DNA of 64,000 bases, taken from positions 310,001 to 374,000 of the forward strand of contig NZ_JNKF01000012.1 of the NCBI RefSeq assembly GCF_000702825.1, in the 5' to 3' direction. This document shows, in pieces, positions 26,276 through 35,000 of this stretch (positions within the stretch are counted from its first letter, which is position 1; each line of letters opens with the position of its first letter). The notes under the pieces were generated by a model, which saw only the letters and a program-made list of their open reading frames with translations, was not told where the DNA came from and did not search any database. The position numbers were made by a program, and so were the translations under genes. Source of the stretch: Prevotella sp. P6B1. Its GTDB lineage: Bacteria > Bacteroidota > Bacteroidia > Bacteroidales > Bacteroidaceae.

Positions 26276-26941
26276 TTAATCCTCAACAGATCCGCCTGGC
26301 GTATTGTCGCCACCACCACCGGTATTGTCACCGCCACCGGTGTTACCACCGTTGCTTGGTGTGGTAGAACTGCCACCGCTGGTGTTACCCGAGTTGGATG
26401 GAACAGTGGTCAGCTTACCGTTTACAAAGGTGGCCTTCTTCATAGTAGCCTCCAGGTTGAGGCTCTTACTCATCAGGTCGCCAGTGGCGCGGGCCTTCAG
26501 CTTCACTCCCTCGATGTTCTTACTCACGGTGAAGTCTTCCTCCTTCAGTGCCATCTCCTTGTTCTTAATGCCAAGGCTGAAGATGGCCAGGTCGTCGATC
26601 TTCACGTTCTTGCCCTCCAGCAGGAGCTCCTTGATACAGCCGATCATGTCGGTTAAGAGTCCCTTGATGACGCCCTTGGAGTAGGGCGAGTTGTGAGTAC
26701 TCATGTGTTCTGCCAGAGCGTCCAGGTCGATAGTCTCCTCAACCACGTTCTTGGCGAACCACTTACCAAAACACTTGTGACTGGTAATTTTGATTTGCTG
26801 TAAAATGTAACATATCCCCATGGCACTGAGTATCGGTTGTCGTGTGGCAAGATAGCGGCTGAAGGTACGATACGAAACACCAGCCAGTACGGCCAGCTTT
26901 GACTTGCTGATGAACAGATGCTTATTGTAGATATTTACCAT
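26276..26941 (-). CDS. DUF4248-like N-terminus fused to a Bacteroidetes HU-like DNA-binding protein
   Basis: 221 residues from the ATG at 26941. Residues 1-41 (VNIYNKHLFISKSKLAVLAG, then VSYRTFSRYLATRQPILSAMG) look like the start of a DUF4248-type protein with a helix-turn-helix. From about residue 42 (CYILQQIKI...CFGKWFAKNVVEETIDLDAL) it becomes the HU-like family: KNVKIDDLAIFSLGIKNK, GVKLKARATG, and a disordered Gly/Ser/Asn/Thr-rich tail with GGNTGGGDNTGGGGDN. In relatives I know these are two separate adjacent genes. Here the stop of one and the start of the other seem lost, leaving one frame. An internal ATG at 26821 could still give HU alone (181 residues). A longer start at 27028 is open but runs through the repeats at 26954-27011. 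Confidence 0.65.
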   Translation of the reverse strand: MVNIYNKHLFISKSKLAVLAGVSYRTFSRYLATRQPILSAMGICYILQQIKITSHKCFGKWFAKNVVEETIDLDALAEHMSTHNSPYSKGVIKGLLTDMIGCIKELLLEGKNVKIDDLAIFSLGIKNKEMALKEEDFTVSKNIEGVKLKARATGDLMSKSLNLEATMKKATFVNGKLTTVPSNSGNTSGGSSTTPSNGGNTGGGDNTGGGGDNTPGGSVED

Positions 26942-26953
26942 ATTGATTGTGGT

Positions 26954-27011
26954 TGAAAAGTAAGTTGATTCTGCATGAAAAGTAACTTGATGACGAGGTG
27001 AAACTAACTTG
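26954..27011. repeat. Three direct repeats with 22-bp spacing upstream of the HU-like gene
   Basis: TGAAAAGTAAGTTG (26954-26967), TGAAAAGTAACTTG (26976-26989) and TGAAACTAACTTG (26999-27011) recur every 22 bp, about two helical turns. They lie immediately upstream of the minus-strand start at 26941, an operator-like layout. No consensus -7 box is visible with them. Confidence 0.6.
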
Positions 27012-27037
27012 TTTTTTTTTAAAACCATAATAATGTT

Positions 27038-27149
27038 AGTGTAACGAGTGTAATGAGAATATCAAACTTCTGTTGTAGAAATACATTTGGTTCGAGGTGA
27101 ATATATTTATATAGAGAAAGTTAGAAAATATTGCTACACTCATTACACT
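27038..27149. repeat. Inverted repeat pair enclosing an 82-bp AT-rich segment
   Basis: AGTGTAACGAGTGTA (27038-27052) and, inverted, AGTGTAATGAGTGTA (27135-27149) match at 14 of 15 positions. Each arm is itself two copies of a GAGTGTAA-like unit. The enclosed segment contains TACATTTG (27082-27089), a perfect -7 box facing the Wzc-Wza pseudogene, but no good -33 element. Confidence 0.55.
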
Positions 27150-27156
27150 CATTGCC

Positions 27157-27943
27157 ATGGTGACCCTTACCAACAAAAACCCGCAACGTGGCATGGACTT
27201 CCTGCGCCGGTTGGCCGTATGCTATAACCGCAGGGCCAATGCCGACAAAAACGAGGTGGCACTGCGCACCGAGGAGTTTATCAACGAACGCGTGAAGAAA
27301 ATCAACGAAGAGTTAGGACTTACTGAAGATGAACTCGCCGACTATAAACGCCGCCATTCCATGACCGGCCTTTCAATGGATGCCACACAGGCCGTACAGT
27401 TGAGCAACCAGTTTTCTGCTCGCTTGTCGGAAGCCGATGCCCAGATCCGACTTATCGACTATCTGCGCGATTATGTGGGCGACCCTCGCAACAAGTATCA
27501 GGTGATATCTCCAACGTTGGGAAATGCATCGACCGGCAGTCAGACTGTGAGTTCCACCCGTGCCCTGCAAACCTACTTGGTGAGCAACAATGGCACCATA
27601 TCTTTTCCTGTACTGGGTACGCTGAAAGTCGGAGGACTGTCGAAGGCAGAATGTGAGAAACTCATCCACGACTGTATCATACGCTACTTGAATGGCAAGG
27701 AAGACCCCGTGGTGACAGTACGCATGGCAAACTATAAAATATCCGTATTGGGCGAGGTGGCACGTCCCGGCATGTTCACCGTGAACAATGAGAAAATCAA
27801 CATCTTCGAACGACATCGTTTACGTAGAGCCCAACAAGGTGAAAGCACGCAACTCCAGCGTGGGGCAGACTACCACACTATGGCTTACATCAACAAGCAT
27901 ACTGGTTTCTGTGGCATCATTATTGTTTAACATCTTAAAATAA
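27157..27943 (+). pseudogene. Chimeric remnant: Wzc middle fragment joined to Wza fragments
   Basis: The first part (27157 to about 27510) encodes part of a Wzc-type chain-length regulator (NPQRGMDFLRRLAVCYNRRANADKNEV, VKKINEELGLTEDELADYKR, QNQFSARLSEADAQIRL-like), without its N-terminus, second membrane helix or tyrosine kinase. From about 27550 it becomes the middle of a Wza export protein (TYLVSNNGTISFPVLGTLKV, VTVRMANYKISVLGEVARPG, VNNEKINIFE). After 27810 the frame shifts by +1 and the true Wza C-terminus resumes (DIVYVEPNKVKARNSSVG...ASLLFNILK), ending at TAA 27941-27943. The original SLBB segment between INIFE and DIVYVEP is missing. At least two deletion joins and one frameshift make it non-functional. 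Confidence 0.8.
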
Positions 27944-28128
27944 TGAGTATGTCTGATAATCATTCGCATCATCACCATCATCATAAAGAAGACTATGGCT
28001 CGCGCTTCAAGCGACAGAGCCTCTCTTCGATAGCCTTCCGACGCAGTGCAGACAAATGGATGAAGATAATTCTATTCGCCCTTTCAGTTGTAATGATTCT
28101 TCTTGTCATCCTGACGTATGTCTTTTAA
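27943..28128 (+). CDS. Small His-rich single-span membrane protein
   Basis: 61 residues starting MSMSDNHSHHHHHHKEDYGS. A basic stretch RFKRQSLSSIAFRRSADKW follows, then one membrane helix (about 41-60). The ATG overlaps the Wza-tail stop in TAATG, so the original translational coupling with wza survives. The frame is intact, unlike its neighbours. I recall similar short His-rich proteins next to Bacteroidetes wza/wzc genes but do not know a function. Metal binding or interaction with the Wza-Wzc complex is possible. Confidence 0.6.
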   Translation: MSMSDNHSHHHHHHKEDYGSRFKRQSLSSIAFRRSADKWMKIILFALSVVMILLVILTYVF

Positions 28129-28381
28129 TAGGACTATTATGAAGATAATTTGAATCACCAGCAGACATTGGATTGGCATTATCATGGACAGCCGGATTTT
28201 GAACGATTGGATTGCGTTGATAATTCGGATTCTTGATGGGAGCATCCTGCCCGTCCACGAACCAGAACGCCAGACAATGAATGGTGTGGATGGTCGTGCG
28301 GTTATTGGCAATAGATGTGAGAATCCCCACCTCGTTGAAGAGGTCGATTATTTTCTGTGCAGACTGGTAAAGATGAATCAA
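28106..28381 (-). pseudogene. Possible Fic-family C-terminal remnant
   Basis: A 91-codon frame whose first residues (YQSAQKIIDLFNEVGILTSI) look like the winged-helix tail of Fic proteins. The remainder (WFVDGQDAPIKNPNYQ...) has no recognised pattern and may be out of frame or unrelated. It has no independent start signal and begins where the ATPase remnant stops. This is a weak assignment. Confidence 0.2.
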
Positions 28382-28560
28382 CGTTCCATAAACAGGTCAT
28401 CCAATGTAATTGATTGGTTAACGATACTGGCATGTTCGCCTCTTGCTATTCCCATTGTCGTAACCATAACCAGTTGGATGGACACTTCACTAACCAGATA
28501 TGACTTGCCTATGCGTCTGCGTCCATAGATGGCCACAAACTCAGACTTCTTAGAATACAA
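28378..28560 (-). pseudogene. AAA ATPase (DUF234-type) remnant with both ends joined
   Basis: 60 codons. The start SEFVAIYGRRRIGKSYLVSE is the P-loop region of the PF01637-like ATPases that carry a DUF234 C-terminus. It runs directly into VTTMGIARGEHASIVNQSIT and LDDLFMER, which resembles the extreme C-terminus of the same family (VTTxG....N....IT..DLF). More than 300 residues that normally separate these are absent. The reading upstream of the P-loop is also cut, with a stop 6 nt before TTG. Confidence 0.6.
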
Positions 28561-28591
28561 ATTTTATTTTGAACCCCACCATTCTTTGTCT

Positions 28592-28638
28592 AAAAATCAG
28601 CGAAAAAGGGAAATATTTCTTGATTTTCGCTGATTTTT
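28592..28638. terminator. 15-bp perfect hairpin with T/A-rich ends
   Basis: AAAAATCAGCGAAAA (28592-28606) pairs perfectly with 28624-28638, enclosing a 17-nt loop. The A-run on one side and T-run on the other give a bidirectional terminator shape. It separates the ATPase remnant from the M16 peptidase operon, whose minus-strand transcripts would reach it after 28654. Confidence 0.55.
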
Positions 28639-28653
28639 GAAAGGCATGCTGCT

Positions 28654-28917
28654 CTATTTTATGTGGAAATGGTAGTCATCTTCATTAGGTTCGTCTATCA
28701 TGATGCTACCCTTGTTAGGTTGGAACTTGAAGTTGCGGATACTGCATTTCTGCAGGCTGTCGGTCGATTCTGGCATCATGCCAGACAGATTTACCTGACC
28801 ATAGACCGACATCGCTCCAGATAGATTTATTAATTCGGGGGTGTAGATAGATGGTAGATCATTGATTCCAACTTTGCCTTGATGTCGGCATCGGGATAGC
28901 CATACGGCGTTGTACAC
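28654..28917 (-). other. Unrecognised short frame downstream of the M16 genes
   Basis: An 87-codon minus-strand frame. Its first third overlaps the end of the M16-like gene in another frame. The free part (about 28654-28829) reads LINLSGAMSVYGQVNLSGMM...FKFQPNKGSIMIDEPNEDDYHF and looks protein-like, perhaps a gene-end remnant. No start signal is apparent. I do not recognise it. Confidence 0.2.
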
Positions 28918-30317
28918 ACGATTCGCAAATCGTAATTATTGAATAGTTCTTTGCAGCAATCCTGAATATCCTGTTCGCTGACTTCGTGCTTGAAATACTG
29001 GTACGTCGGTTCCTCCTTGACGAGTGGCTTGGAATGAATAAAATTAGCCTTGATACAGGAATGGGTATCCAGCACCTTATAGTCACGGATATTGGTCAAC
29101 GCTTGCTGCTGGAGTTCCTTTTGCTTTTCTATCGTTAGTTGTTCTATATGAGCCTGCACCCCGTTGTGTATGATGTCATCCAGCTTCTTCGTGACATCAT
29201 CGACAAAGTCACTCAACTGACGCTCGTCGGCATAGAGGTCTAATGCCGTCATCATTCTCAATTCAAAAACGGGGCATCGGAAAAACGGAGCGTCTTCATC
29301 CATCGACACCGTTACTTGCGCATCCTTAGAAGTACCAAGAATCTCGCCAAGTCGGCCGTAAACCGCCTTTTTTCGAAGATAGTCCAGATTCTTGGTCGCC
29401 GATGCCGCTACACAAGGTTGCACGAAACAGAACTGAAGATAAAATGCCGGAACGTCGTGCTTTAACATCAGCAGCTTCTGGTGGTTCAGTTTATTCACGC
29501 CCCTTTCGGGAGCGGACATATTGGGACAACTGCCGAATTGCTGCTTGATGATATCAACGATATCGTCTGGCGCTTTGCCAAACACATACAGACACTGATT
29601 CTGTGGCACATACCAACGCTGGTAGTACGCCTCAATCTGCTGGAGCGTAATGCTGCGGATACTGTTGATTTGTTTGTTAATCAACTCATCGAGGGTACAT
29701 CCATCCACAAATGTGGCCTTTAGGCTGTTTTCTCCGGATTTTGCAAGGTCGTATCTGCTGTTAGTGATCTCGTTGACCAGAAACGTCTTCTGGCGCTCCA
29801 ACTCAGAATCCGAGAAACGGGCATGACCTGCTATCTGGGATAGCAGCTCTACACACGACGCCGCATAGGCACGCTCTTTCTTCAAACGAAACAGATTGAA
29901 CTCCGTACACCCGTTGTCCATCTCTGAACAGTAGGCGGGAATATCGGGTATAAGGCCATTAAGGGCACGGAAACTGGGGATGCGCTGCATATTCAGGGCA
30001 TCGAGATGATCCTTTACCACGCCAGCTGATCCTACAGTGAGATTCTCGGAGAAAAGCATCCTTCTTAATAAGAGCGCGATGCCAGGGGTACCCTCATCGT
30101 CTCCAGTGCCAGATTTCTGGATGAGTCGCATTTCCAGCCCATTACCTGTAAAACCGTTGTCGCACAGATAATAGCGGAAACCATTGTCAAGAACGCCTTG
30201 AGAGATATTTGAAGGGGTAACGAGGAAATCCTCGTACTTAACAGTCTCCGACTGTGCCGATGTCTGGACGGCGAAAGCACAAGCCATCGTAAATAATAAG
30301 AGTTTTGTTTTCATCAT
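28830..30317 (-). CDS. M16-family peptidase-like protein lacking the zinc motif
   Basis: 495 residues with a signal peptide (MMKTKLLLFTMACAFAVQTSA). It aligns along its length with the upstream gene at 30328-31779: YEDFLVTPSNISQGVLDNGFRYYL, TLQQIEAYYQRWYVPQNQCLYVFGK (M16 central motif), and a shared C-terminal CTTPYGYPDADIKAKLE. At the HxxEH position it has L82-L-L-R85-R86, so zinc cannot bind and it should be catalytically inactive. Family knowledge: M16 enzymes often pair an active with an inactive subunit. It is exported, and 10 bp separate it from the partner gene. Confidence 0.85.
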   Translation of the reverse strand: MMKTKLLLFTMACAFAVQTSAQSETVKYEDFLVTPSNISQGVLDNGFRYYLCDNGFTGNGLEMRLIQKSGTGDDEGTPGIALLLRRMLFSENLTVGSAGVVKDHLDALNMQRIPSFRALNGLIPDIPAYCSEMDNGCTEFNLFRLKKERAYAASCVELLSQIAGHARFSDSELERQKTFLVNEITNSRYDLAKSGENSLKATFVDGCTLDELINKQINSIRSITLQQIEAYYQRWYVPQNQCLYVFGKAPDDIVDIIKQQFGSCPNMSAPERGVNKLNHQKLLMLKHDVPAFYLQFCFVQPCVAASATKNLDYLRKKAVYGRLGEILGTSKDAQVTVSMDEDAPFFRCPVFELRMMTALDLYADERQLSDFVDDVTKKLDDIIHNGVQAHIEQLTIEKQKELQQQALTNIRDYKVLDTHSCIKANFIHSKPLVKEEPTYQYFKHEVSEQDIQDCCKELFNNYDLRIVCTTPYGYPDADIKAKLESMIYHLSTPPN

Positions 30318-30327
30318 TATATCAATA

Positions 30328-31779
30328 TTAGTGCCGCAGAAGGGCGTTCAGTTTTTCAGTTATTTCATTCTCAGGATAGCCATACGGGAGGATGCAGTCG
30401 ATCTTGAGCACAGACTTGCGGACAAGCTCCTTACAGAAATTCGAGAGATCCTTGCCACTAAGCACGAACGACCAATAGGCATCAGAATCCTCCTGCTTAA
30501 ATAACGGTAGAGCATAAGTGAAACATACATCGGGTTGCATAAATGGGTCGATAGTATTGCCCTTACCGTCGCCCTCCTGCAGTTTTTTCATTGCCAGAGC
30601 GCGATGCTGTTCAATCACATTCCTTTTGAGCGTGTCCTTAGGCATTTGTATCTGAACACCGTTGTTCCTGACATCATCCAGTAAAGCAGCCACACTATCC
30701 ACGAAAGCCGGCAAGCCTCCACCGGGTAGTTCTTCATTAAGGTTGTAAGCAAAGGTTGTAGTCAGCATCATGCGGTTTTCAACCTGATAACGTGTAAAAC
30801 AGTTGCTTGCAAATTTACGTTCCTTCATCTTCTCGTAGAGGGCGTGATTGATTTTTTTCAATGCATAATAATCTCTGATGAACTGAGGGTTCTCCTTTTC
30901 CGCCTGTGTCAGATGTGGCAGCGCAAAAGTCAGCGTTAACGTACAGGATGCGTTTCCGCATCTCTCGACAAGCATATCCCTCTTACCGAAATCCAAGATG
31001 GTGGGCGAAGGAGTAGGAACACGGGGGCGATTGCCGAATTTGCGTTTTATCATCTCCTCAATGCCATCAGGGATTTTACCTGTAACCAGGAGGCACTGAT
31101 TCTGAGGTTGGTACCATTTCCGATAGAATGCCTCAAGCTGCGACTGCGTGATCTTCCTGGCACTGTTTAATCGCATTTCACGCCATTCGTCGGGATCATG
31201 CCCGGACCAATAAACTGCCATGCCGGCATCCAGCACTCTTCGGTTCAATACGTATTTCCGATTAGCAACCTCGTTCAACAATCTTTCTCTCTGCCTTTCC
31301 AAATCAGCGGAATAGATGTTGGAACCACCGGCAATTTCAGCTAATATCTCCATACACGAATCGGCATAGGCCCGTTCGGGCTTGAGTCGATACAATTCGT
31401 ATTTCATAAAATTTGCCCAAGTGAAAGCGTTGAAACCTGTACCGTAATCCTTACCGAGCTTTTTCAGATATTGGATGAGGGTGTCTCCTCTAGCAATCGG
31501 TCGATTCGCAGTTGACAACATGTGTTCCAATAGATGCGAAATCTCTATTGTTTCGCCATCATCATGACACCCAGTCTTCTGCAGCAGACTCATCTGAAAA
31601 CAATCGTCGGCCCGCTTGACGATGTAATACTGAAAGCCATTGTTGAGCGTACCATGAATAATCTGGGAGGTATCTCTCAGCAAGAAATCCTCGAACCTGA
31701 GATTTCCGGATTTAGCAAACGCCTGAATTCCCAGAAGCCAGGCGAGCATGATTAAAACACACTGTAGTTTTCTCATCAT
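30328..31779 (-). CDS. Secreted M16-family zinc metallopeptidase
   Basis: 483 residues with signal peptide MMRKLQCVLIMLAWLLGIQAFA. The inverted zinc motif HxxEH is intact as H82-L-L-E85-H86 in EISHLLEHMLS. An acidic helix (LERQRERLLNEVANRKYVL, about 160-178) supplies the expected third ligand. The M16 motif SQLEAFYRKWYQPQNQCLLVTGKIPDG is present. At half the length of two-domain M16 enzymes, it probably forms a heterodimer with the downstream inactive paralog. Substrate unknown. A matched promoter lies at 31834-31865. Confidence 0.88.
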   Translation of the reverse strand: MMRKLQCVLIMLAWLLGIQAFAKSGNLRFEDFLLRDTSQIIHGTLNNGFQYYIVKRADDCFQMSLLQKTGCHDDGETIEISHLLEHMLSTANRPIARGDTLIQYLKKLGKDYGTGFNAFTWANFMKYELYRLKPERAYADSCMEILAEIAGGSNIYSADLERQRERLLNEVANRKYVLNRRVLDAGMAVYWSGHDPDEWREMRLNSARKITQSQLEAFYRKWYQPQNQCLLVTGKIPDGIEEMIKRKFGNRPRVPTPSPTILDFGKRDMLVERCGNASCTLTLTFALPHLTQAEKENPQFIRDYYALKKINHALYEKMKERKFASNCFTRYQVENRMMLTTTFAYNLNEELPGGGLPAFVDSVAALLDDVRNNGVQIQMPKDTLKRNVIEQHRALAMKKLQEGDGKGNTIDPFMQPDVCFTYALPLFKQEDSDAYWSFVLSGKDLSNFCKELVRKSVLKIDCILPYGYPENEITEKLNALLRH

Positions 31780-31833
31780 TTGTCTATTTTAGATAGTTTA
31801 TATTCATAATTTAGCCATTTAAGTTATGACGGT

Positions 31834-31865
31834 GCAAAGATATGGCAATCGGCTTAACTACACAA
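31834..31865 (-). promoter_or_regulatory. Promoter for the M16 pair
   Basis: On the minus strand, TATCTTTGC (31842 to 31834) is a perfect TAnnTTTG -7 box. TTG at 31865-31863 is spaced 20 nt upstream. The start of transcription would lie about 45-50 nt before the ATG at 31779. The rest of the gap to sprA (31866-32022) shows nothing else recognisable. Confidence 0.7.
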
Positions 31866-32022
31866 GACATATATGGTTTGTATCATGGTATTTCATACAA
31901 ATACGCATACCGACAGACTGCTATTGCACTAACATTCAAACAGTTAGTCAACCATAGCATTTTCGCAAAGGCATTCGAATGTATAACGTGTGTATAAGGG
32001 CTGATGGTGGTTATTCTGGGGG

Positions 32023-35000
32023 TTATCGGGTCAGTGAGAACTTCATGGAGAGTCCGAAATCGTAAGTGGTGGTGGGATAGCTGTTGCTGGAGAGCAACGG
32101 GGTGTTGGTCTGACTGTCGAAATAGGCCGTCAGCGTGAGCAGGCGTGAGAGGGTGTAATCGGCCATGAACGAGAACTTGAAGGCAGAGTTGCCACTCGAA
32201 GCTGACGACACGCCTGTGGCGATATCGCGGGTGATGGCAGCCTGCTTGCGCAGCGATACATCGAGACGGAGATTCAGGTCGTGGTTGACACCGGTTCTGC
32301 GGCTTTGAGCATTAGACCTTGAACTTTGAACATTGCTGTCGCCTGCAGACTTCTTACGGGGATTCTGGGCTTTAGCCACCTTGCGGTTGCCCTTAGCGCC
32401 AAAGAGATTGAAATCACGTAGCTTATAGGCCAGACCTACCACCCAGTCCTTGCTGAGCGACTCGTTGAGCTGGATGCTGGTCATCGAGAGGTTGAGCACA
32501 CGAGTGGTACGATACTCCAATTTAGCCGTCAGATCGTTCTGGAAGGTGGCATCGACACCCAGCAGCGGCGAGAACGCCTCGTTGATACTCACCGTAGAGT
32601 AGCTGGTATTGACATAGCTACCCACACTGTACACGCTCTTATAACCATGGTTGAGGTTCAGGCTCTTCAGATGATCCTTCACCCAAGGCAACTTGGACAA
32701 ACCGCCATAACGCATGCTCCAGTTGGGCAACAGACGTGTGAGTGCGGGGAAGATGCTGAGCGACTTGCCAGCCCCTGAGGTGTAGGCCGACAGGAAGGCG
32801 GGGATGAGCACCTCGGCCGAATACTCCTGCCCTACCCGCTGCTGGAACTCAGGTATCAGCTCACGGAAATGGTCGAAGGCTGCCGAGTGGTAGCCGTTGT
32901 TGGCATTGCCCATACCTGCCAAAGCCCCCCGCAGCGAGATGGTGGTCATATTAAAAGTGCCACTCAGGGTGGTGGGCATGCCGGCATACATATACTGCAC
33001 ACTCTTAGCACGATTATCGGTACGCGAGGCCGCGAGATCTATCTTCAGATCACGGATAGGCTCGACCACCGCCTTGATCTGCAGATCCTTGCTGATATTG
33101 ATATTAGCCGGTGTCGACACACTGTCGTTACACAACAGCCAGTCGTGTTCCATCGCCTTGTCGATATAGCCATCGCCCATCAGTCCGAAGGCGAAGTCGA
33201 GGCCTGGTGCCAGGGCGCCACCCGACTTGTTCTGTCCCAGCATATCGCCCACATTCGGCATGAAGCCTGGCAGCAGCAGCGAGTACTGGGTGCGATAGCT
33301 GATGTTCACACTGCGCACCATCATCAGGAGCCGTGCCACACTCTGAGCAGGCTTGTACCACCACGACTGTTCGATGTCGCGCTTCACCTTGACAGAGTCC
33401 TTGACGCCAGGCTTCTGTGTTGCGGCAGGCCGCTTGACAGCAGTCCTCGCGTTCTTAGCCGTCGCCCGCTGAGTGCGCTTGAAACGGTCGTTGACTTTCT
33501 TCAGGAACGGGATGTGGTTATAGAGTGTTTCGAGGTTCAGGGCGCTGTTGATATTGAGCTGACGGTTGCTGGTGATGGTATTACCCAGACTGGTGCCATC
33601 CTCCATTTCGGTACCACGCTCCCAGGTGTAACGGCCTGTGTATGAGGCATCGGCTGTCAACCAGTCGAAGATGGGCAGCTTGTTGAGCGGCAACTGGTAC
33701 GAGGCGGTTACCTGCTGTTGGTAGTCGAGCGGCGTTCCCCAGTTGCGGATGCTCTGCTTCACAGAGTCCTTCCAAGCCACATACTGCTCGGGATAGAGGT
33801 CCTTGTTAATCGGCGTATAGGGTTCCTCAATCTCAGCACGGGTGGCCGACTGGAAGGAAAAATGCAGGTTTTTGGTGAAATCCCAGCGCAAAGAGAAGTC
33901 GCGGTTCCAGAGGAACTGCTCCGAGAAGGTGAGCGGCAGGTTCTGGTTCTCCAGACTCTCGAGGTCGCGCTCCTGCAGTTCGTAGTAGTTGCGCGTCATC
34001 TCCGTATTGAACGTCACGCTCTGAGGCAGATAGTTGAAGCCCAACGCCTTGGGGAAGTTGAGCCACTTCGACTTGCCTTTCAGCTTCTTAAACGGCTCCC
34101 ACGTCTTATAGACAGGCGAGTAGCTGTAGTTGAAGGCGCCACGCCACTGGTCTTCCTTCTCATAGACGGTAGTCTTACCCGAGGTGTTACGATGGGCATG
34201 ACTGTACGACAGCGAGAAGTTGGCAGGGTCGTAAGGCATGGGATGGCGCTTGGTCTTCAGGCCCCAGCGCAGGTTCGACAGCGAGAAGTTGGTGTTACGG
34301 GTCTTGGTGATGGCAACACTCTCAATACTGTCGCGCTCGTGCTGGTTGGCAGCACTTTCCAGGGCATCGCTCAGGCGCATATCCGAATCGAGCGGATTAT
34401 AGCGTGGGCGCACCTCTTCATGACTGACAGAGTAATAGAGCGGCGCACTCACCTTGGCCTTGTCGGGGAAGAACTTACCCAGCTCTAACTGGGCAGTAAA
34501 CGAGTACTCCTTCTGCGTATCGGTAGAGCGCTCCATCACACTCTCCTCCAAGCCGCCGAAACCATCGCCGACATAACGGCCGGAGAGGTTGACTGTTCCA
34601 AAATCAGACAGCTGTACGTTCATGGTGCCCGATGCTGCCCAACCACCATTATTGTTGGCATCCATCAGGCGGAGTTCGTTCACCCACACCTCGCCCGACT
34701 TCACCTGGTCGGAGATGTTACGCACACCTATCATCATCACCTTCACCTCGCCTAAGGTGGGGTTACCCTGCACACGCACTGTGTTCTGGGGCTTTCGGGG
34801 GTCGGGCTCGCTATACAACTGGTTGAAGCTGCCTATGCCCTGTGCCTTGGCCCGATTGCGGGCCTTCTTAAGCTTAGTGAACACGTCGAGGTTGATATCC
34901 AGCATATTATCCTCGGGCCATACCGCACGACGATCGGCAGTGGCATACTTGCTATAGTCGCTGCGATCGGGGGTGAGCGAGAGGGGGATCTCGTATTCGT

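Noticed and set aside
26954..27149. CRISPR array
   Set aside because: There are only three short repeats (13-14 nt) with 8-9 nt gaps and one inverted pair. Spacer-length units and cas genes are absent.
28184..28528. 114-codon plus-strand frame after the His-rich gene
   Set aside because: It lies opposite the ATPase and possible Fic remnants and shows no pattern of its own.
33718..34488. 256-codon plus-strand frame inside sprA
   Set aside because: It lies wholly antisense to sprA, and the reading is Arg/Leu/Val-rich without any domain pattern, as expected for a shadow of a high-G+C gene.
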